From the NCBI RefSeq assembly GCF_029285175.1, contig NZ_JABEDH010000001.1, positions 372,001-436,000 on the forward strand: a DNA stretch of 64,000 bases, given 5' to 3'. Under the pieces are notes generated by a model. The model ran no database searches. It was not told the origin of the DNA and saw only the letters and a program-made list of their open reading frames with translations. Source of the stretch: Sulfitobacter sp. M05. Its GTDB lineage: Bacteria > Pseudomonadota > Alphaproteobacteria > Rhodobacterales > Rhodobacteraceae. Below, one piece after another: positions 62,040 through 64,000 of this stretch (the first letter of the stretch is position 1; each line of letters starts with the position of its first letter). Made by a program: the position numbers and the translations under genes.

Positions 62040-62313
62040 AGGGTCAGGACCCCTTAAGCCTGTGCCGTCAGTTTGCCCGATTTTTTCGCTAACAAGGAAT
62101 ATCTGTGCAGAAATCCCCTCTCGGGACACTGCTGCGCAATGCCCTGTCGGGCAATGGGAAGCGGCAAAATCCGGCAGACCCGCAGGGCGGCAATTTCACT
62201 TCATTTCAGCGTCTCGGATCGCTTACAAATAGACACTATTGACGGCGCGGCCCAAACCATTGAAATTTCGTGGAATTGCCGCTGACGATAAAGGCTTAAT
62301 GGGGCCTGACCCT
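62040..62313. repeat. 274-bp element with inverted ends (copy 2, inverted relative to copy 1)
   Basis: Ends AGGGTCAGGACCCCTTAAGC and the complement of AGGGTCAGGCCCCATTAAGC, flanked on both sides by CTAG-completing bases. Read in reverse it matches copy 1 (49977-50281) along its whole length except for a ~30-bp deletion and scattered changes, for example the shared block GAAATTTCAATGGTTTGGGC. It fills most of the gap 61915-62385, which has no gene. Confidence 0.85.
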
Positions 62314-62385
62314 AGGGTGGGGTGAATTTACGGGGTCCCGACCCTGACGGGCCAGTTTTGCGGCCCTTGATCCAGAAAGGTGCCG

Positions 62386-63228
62386 ATGTCTGCGCCCATC
62401 ATCGCTGTAATCCTGAGCGCCGCCCTGCTGCATGCAGTCTGGAACGCCATTGTCAAAACCGCTGCCGACCGCACCACCATGTTGGGGTTGGTCGCCTTGG
62501 GGCAGGTGCTGCCGGCTGCGGTAATGATTGTGCTGCTGCCTTTGCCGAATATGCAAAGTATGCCCTACATCGTGATATCGACCGTCGTGCATTGGGGGTA
62601 TTACTATTTTCTGGGCCGCGCCTATGCCCATGGGGATCTTGGCGTGGTCTATCCGATCGCACGTGGCGTTGTGCCTGCGCTGGTGTCGCTCTGGGCGTTC
62701 CTGCTGCTGGGCGAGGTCCTGCCCGCAGCCGTTTGGGGGGGCATCGCGCTGATTGTCACCGGCATTATTCTCAGCAACTGGCGTGCGCTTCGTTCTGGTG
62801 TCGGGGCGACTGCCCTAAACCTGTCGCTTTGTACGGGGCTGTGCATCTCGGTCTATTCGGTGGTCGACGGCATCGGCGTGCGTTTGTCCGGTGACACGCT
62901 TTCCTATTGGGCGTGGGGGGCGTTCCTGCATCTATTCATCGCCGGTTTTGCAGGTTGGAACGGGCGCGATGGATTGGCGGACCTGCCGATCAAGGTCTGG
63001 ATCATTGGGCTTGCGGGGGGGGCTGTCTCGATGATTGCCTATGGTTTGGTGCTTTATGCCAAAAATTTTGCACCGCTGGGTGCGGTTTCCGCCTTGCGCG
63101 AAACCTCGGTTATCTTTGCCACGTTGATCGGGTATTTTCTGTTAAAGGAAGGCAATCTGGCACGGCGGTTGACGGCGGCCATGCTGATGGCGCTGGGCAT
63201 TGCCATGATCGGATTGAACGCTGGCTAG
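62386..63228 (+). CDS. EamA/DMT family transporter
   Basis: 280 residues from ATG 62386 (AGAAAGG six bases upstream; a GTG two codons earlier is too close). Ten membrane helices in two EamA repeats: 'AALLHAVWNAIVKTAADRT' start, 'YPIARGVVPALVSLWAFLLLGE' at the end of repeat 1, and 'YAKNFAPLGAVSALRETSVIFATLIGYFLLKEGNLARRLTAAMLMALG' in repeat 2. A metabolite exporter or importer of unknown substrate. Confidence 0.92.
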   Translation: MSAPIIAVILSAALLHAVWNAIVKTAADRTTMLGLVALGQVLPAAVMIVLLPLPNMQSMPYIVISTVVHWGYYYFLGRAYAHGDLGVVYPIARGVVPALVSLWAFLLLGEVLPAAVWGGIALIVTGIILSNWRALRSGVGATALNLSLCTGLCISVYSVVDGIGVRLSGDTLSYWAWGAFLHLFIAGFAGWNGRDGLADLPIKVWIIGLAGGAVSMIAYGLVLYAKNFAPLGAVSALRETSVIFATLIGYFLLKEGNLARRLTAAMLMALGIAMIGLNAG

Positions 63229-63252
63229 GCCAGAACCAGAGGAGCGCTGTAT

Positions 63253-63606
63253 ATGACCGTGAAACGCATTGTCGCCAATGTCGCCACCCCGTCGGTCCAA
63301 GAGGTTCAGCGGTTTTACGCTGACCTGTTTGACCTTGAAGTGGTGATGGATATGGGGTGGATCGCAACCTTAAGCTCGGGCGAAGTGGCTCCGGTGCAGA
63401 TTAGTTTTGCCAGCGAAGGCGGTTCCGGCACGCCTGTGCCTGACCTGTCGATCGAAGTGGATGATGTCGATGCGGTATACGCCCGCGCCAGATCACTGGG
63501 CCATCAGGTGCAATATCCCCTGACAGACGAACCGTGGAACCTGCGCCGTTTCTACCTCTATGACCCGGCGGGAAAATTGCTGAATGTGTTGATGCACACC
63601 GGCTGA
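63253..63606 (+). CDS. VOC (glyoxalase/bleomycin resistance) family protein
   Basis: 117 residues: one vicinal-oxygen-chelate module ('RIVANVATPSVQEVQRFYADLFDLEVVMDMGWIATL', 'LSIEVDDVDAVYARARSLGHQVQYPLTDEPWNLRRFYLYDPAGKLLNVLMH'). The usual metal ligands are only partly present: Asn/Glu-type positions near the start and a terminal 'LNVLMH'. AGAGGAG precedes the ATG. It is 24 bp after the EamA gene, so probably co-transcribed. Substrate unknown. Confidence 0.9.
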   Translation: MTVKRIVANVATPSVQEVQRFYADLFDLEVVMDMGWIATLSSGEVAPVQISFASEGGSGTPVPDLSIEVDDVDAVYARARSLGHQVQYPLTDEPWNLRRFYLYDPAGKLLNVLMHTG

Positions 63607-63796
63607 ATCTACATAGGTTTTACGGTGAAAAGCGGGGAAAGCCGCCATTCACATATTGATTATTTGCGCTTGACCACAGCTTCACGCTAGACCCTTGTGG
63701 ATAAGCAATAGACCCGAATACCAGACTGGCCTGCGCCATTGTGCGGCTGGTGGATGAAATCAACGGGCATGCGGTGTGAAAAATGTGGTTGAGCAA

Positions 63797-64000
63797 ATGC
63801 GTCTGAAAATCTTGATCAGGGCAGGGGCGGCGGGGCTGTTTGTTTCTGCGGCCGGTTTCCTGTCTGCGGCCGAAGTGACTCTGAAAGGGGTCCCTGTGGG
63901 CGGTGATCTTTATCAAACCCTGGCGGGTGGGTCCTTGCTGATCGAGCAATCCAGCGCCGAAAATGCCGCCACAAGTCAGGAAATCGTGGCTGCCGCACAG
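63797..64000 (+). CDS. Start of an outer-membrane assembly protein, TamA-like (partial)
   Basis: 68 codons from ATG 63797, running off the window; an in-frame GTG at 63776 is an alternative start. A signal peptide ('LIRAGAAGLFVSAAGFLSA|AEV') precedes 'VTLKGVPVGGDLYQTLAGGSL', which recalls the first POTRA domain of TamA proteins of Rhodobacterales. With only the N-terminus in view, the identification is tentative. Confidence 0.45.
   Translation, partial: MRLKILIRAGAAGLFVSAAGFLSAAEVTLKGVPVGGDLYQTLAGGSLLIEQSSAENAATSQEIVAAAQ

Overview
The window looks like chromosomal DNA of a marine alphaproteobacterium of the Rhodobacterales (Roseobacter group). This is inferred from gene families and gene order: helicase tail - S4 protein - 7Fe ferredoxin - CarD, the his gene arrangement, monomeric NADP-isocitrate dehydrogenase, many peptide ABC operons, and a TamA-like gene at the right edge. 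No species can be named from sequence reading alone. No rRNA, CRISPR array, prophage or intact transposase gene was seen.

Layout. 0-2.3 kb: end of a helicase gene, S4 RNA-binding protein, FdxA, CarD. 2.3-4.2 kb: divergent cobS and cobT for cobamide assembly. 4.2-7.3 kb: Kef-type antiporter, an Lrp regulator and a truncated hppD. 7.4-14.3 kb: a GspL/GspC-like bitopic protein, metY, a DxD glycosyltransferase-like protein, a small secreted protein and a lipoprotein hydrolase. 14.4-16.4 kb: a small segment (Dabb protein, pabB) between tRNA-Tyr and what looks like a decayed duplicate of its 3' end. 16.5-18.4 kb: rlmB, a zinc-ribbon protein, a possible small RNA and a CoA-binding protein. 18.5-22.8 kb: hisE-hisF-hisA and hisH-hisB on the minus strand, separated by two plus-strand DUF2147 genes. 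22.9-30.1 kb: small genes, tRNA-Gly, ctaD, lipB, a DsbA/FrnE-like protein, a peptidoglycan-binding protein and tRNA-Leu. 30.6-32.8 kb: icd. 32.9-42.2 kb: M20 peptidase, gamma-glutamyltransferase, a full Dpp-type ABC transporter and an IclR regulator, which together look like uptake and intracellular cleavage of peptide or gamma-glutamyl substrates. 42.3-47.6 kb: an acyl-CoA synthetase-like enzyme and a 1187-residue exoprotein.

The most notable region is 47.8-53.7 kb, a compact selenocysteine cassette on the minus strand: selA-selB-tRNA-Sec(UCA), then a 305-bp palindromic-ended repeat, then a thioredoxin-like fusion protein and a UGSC-motif selenoprotein. The selenoprotein is split by an in-frame TGA that is followed at the right distance by a SECIS-like hairpin. 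The machinery and its apparent client are therefore neighbours. The biochemical role of the client pair is unknown.

53.8-62 kb: a second oligopeptide-type ABC operon (SBP, two permeases, two ATPases) and a sulfatase-superfamily phosphonate monoester hydrolase-like enzyme, then a second, inverted copy of the repeat at 62.0-62.3 kb. The end of the window carries an EamA transporter, a VOC protein and the start of a TamA-like gene. All function calls are from reading motifs and remembered families; no search was run.
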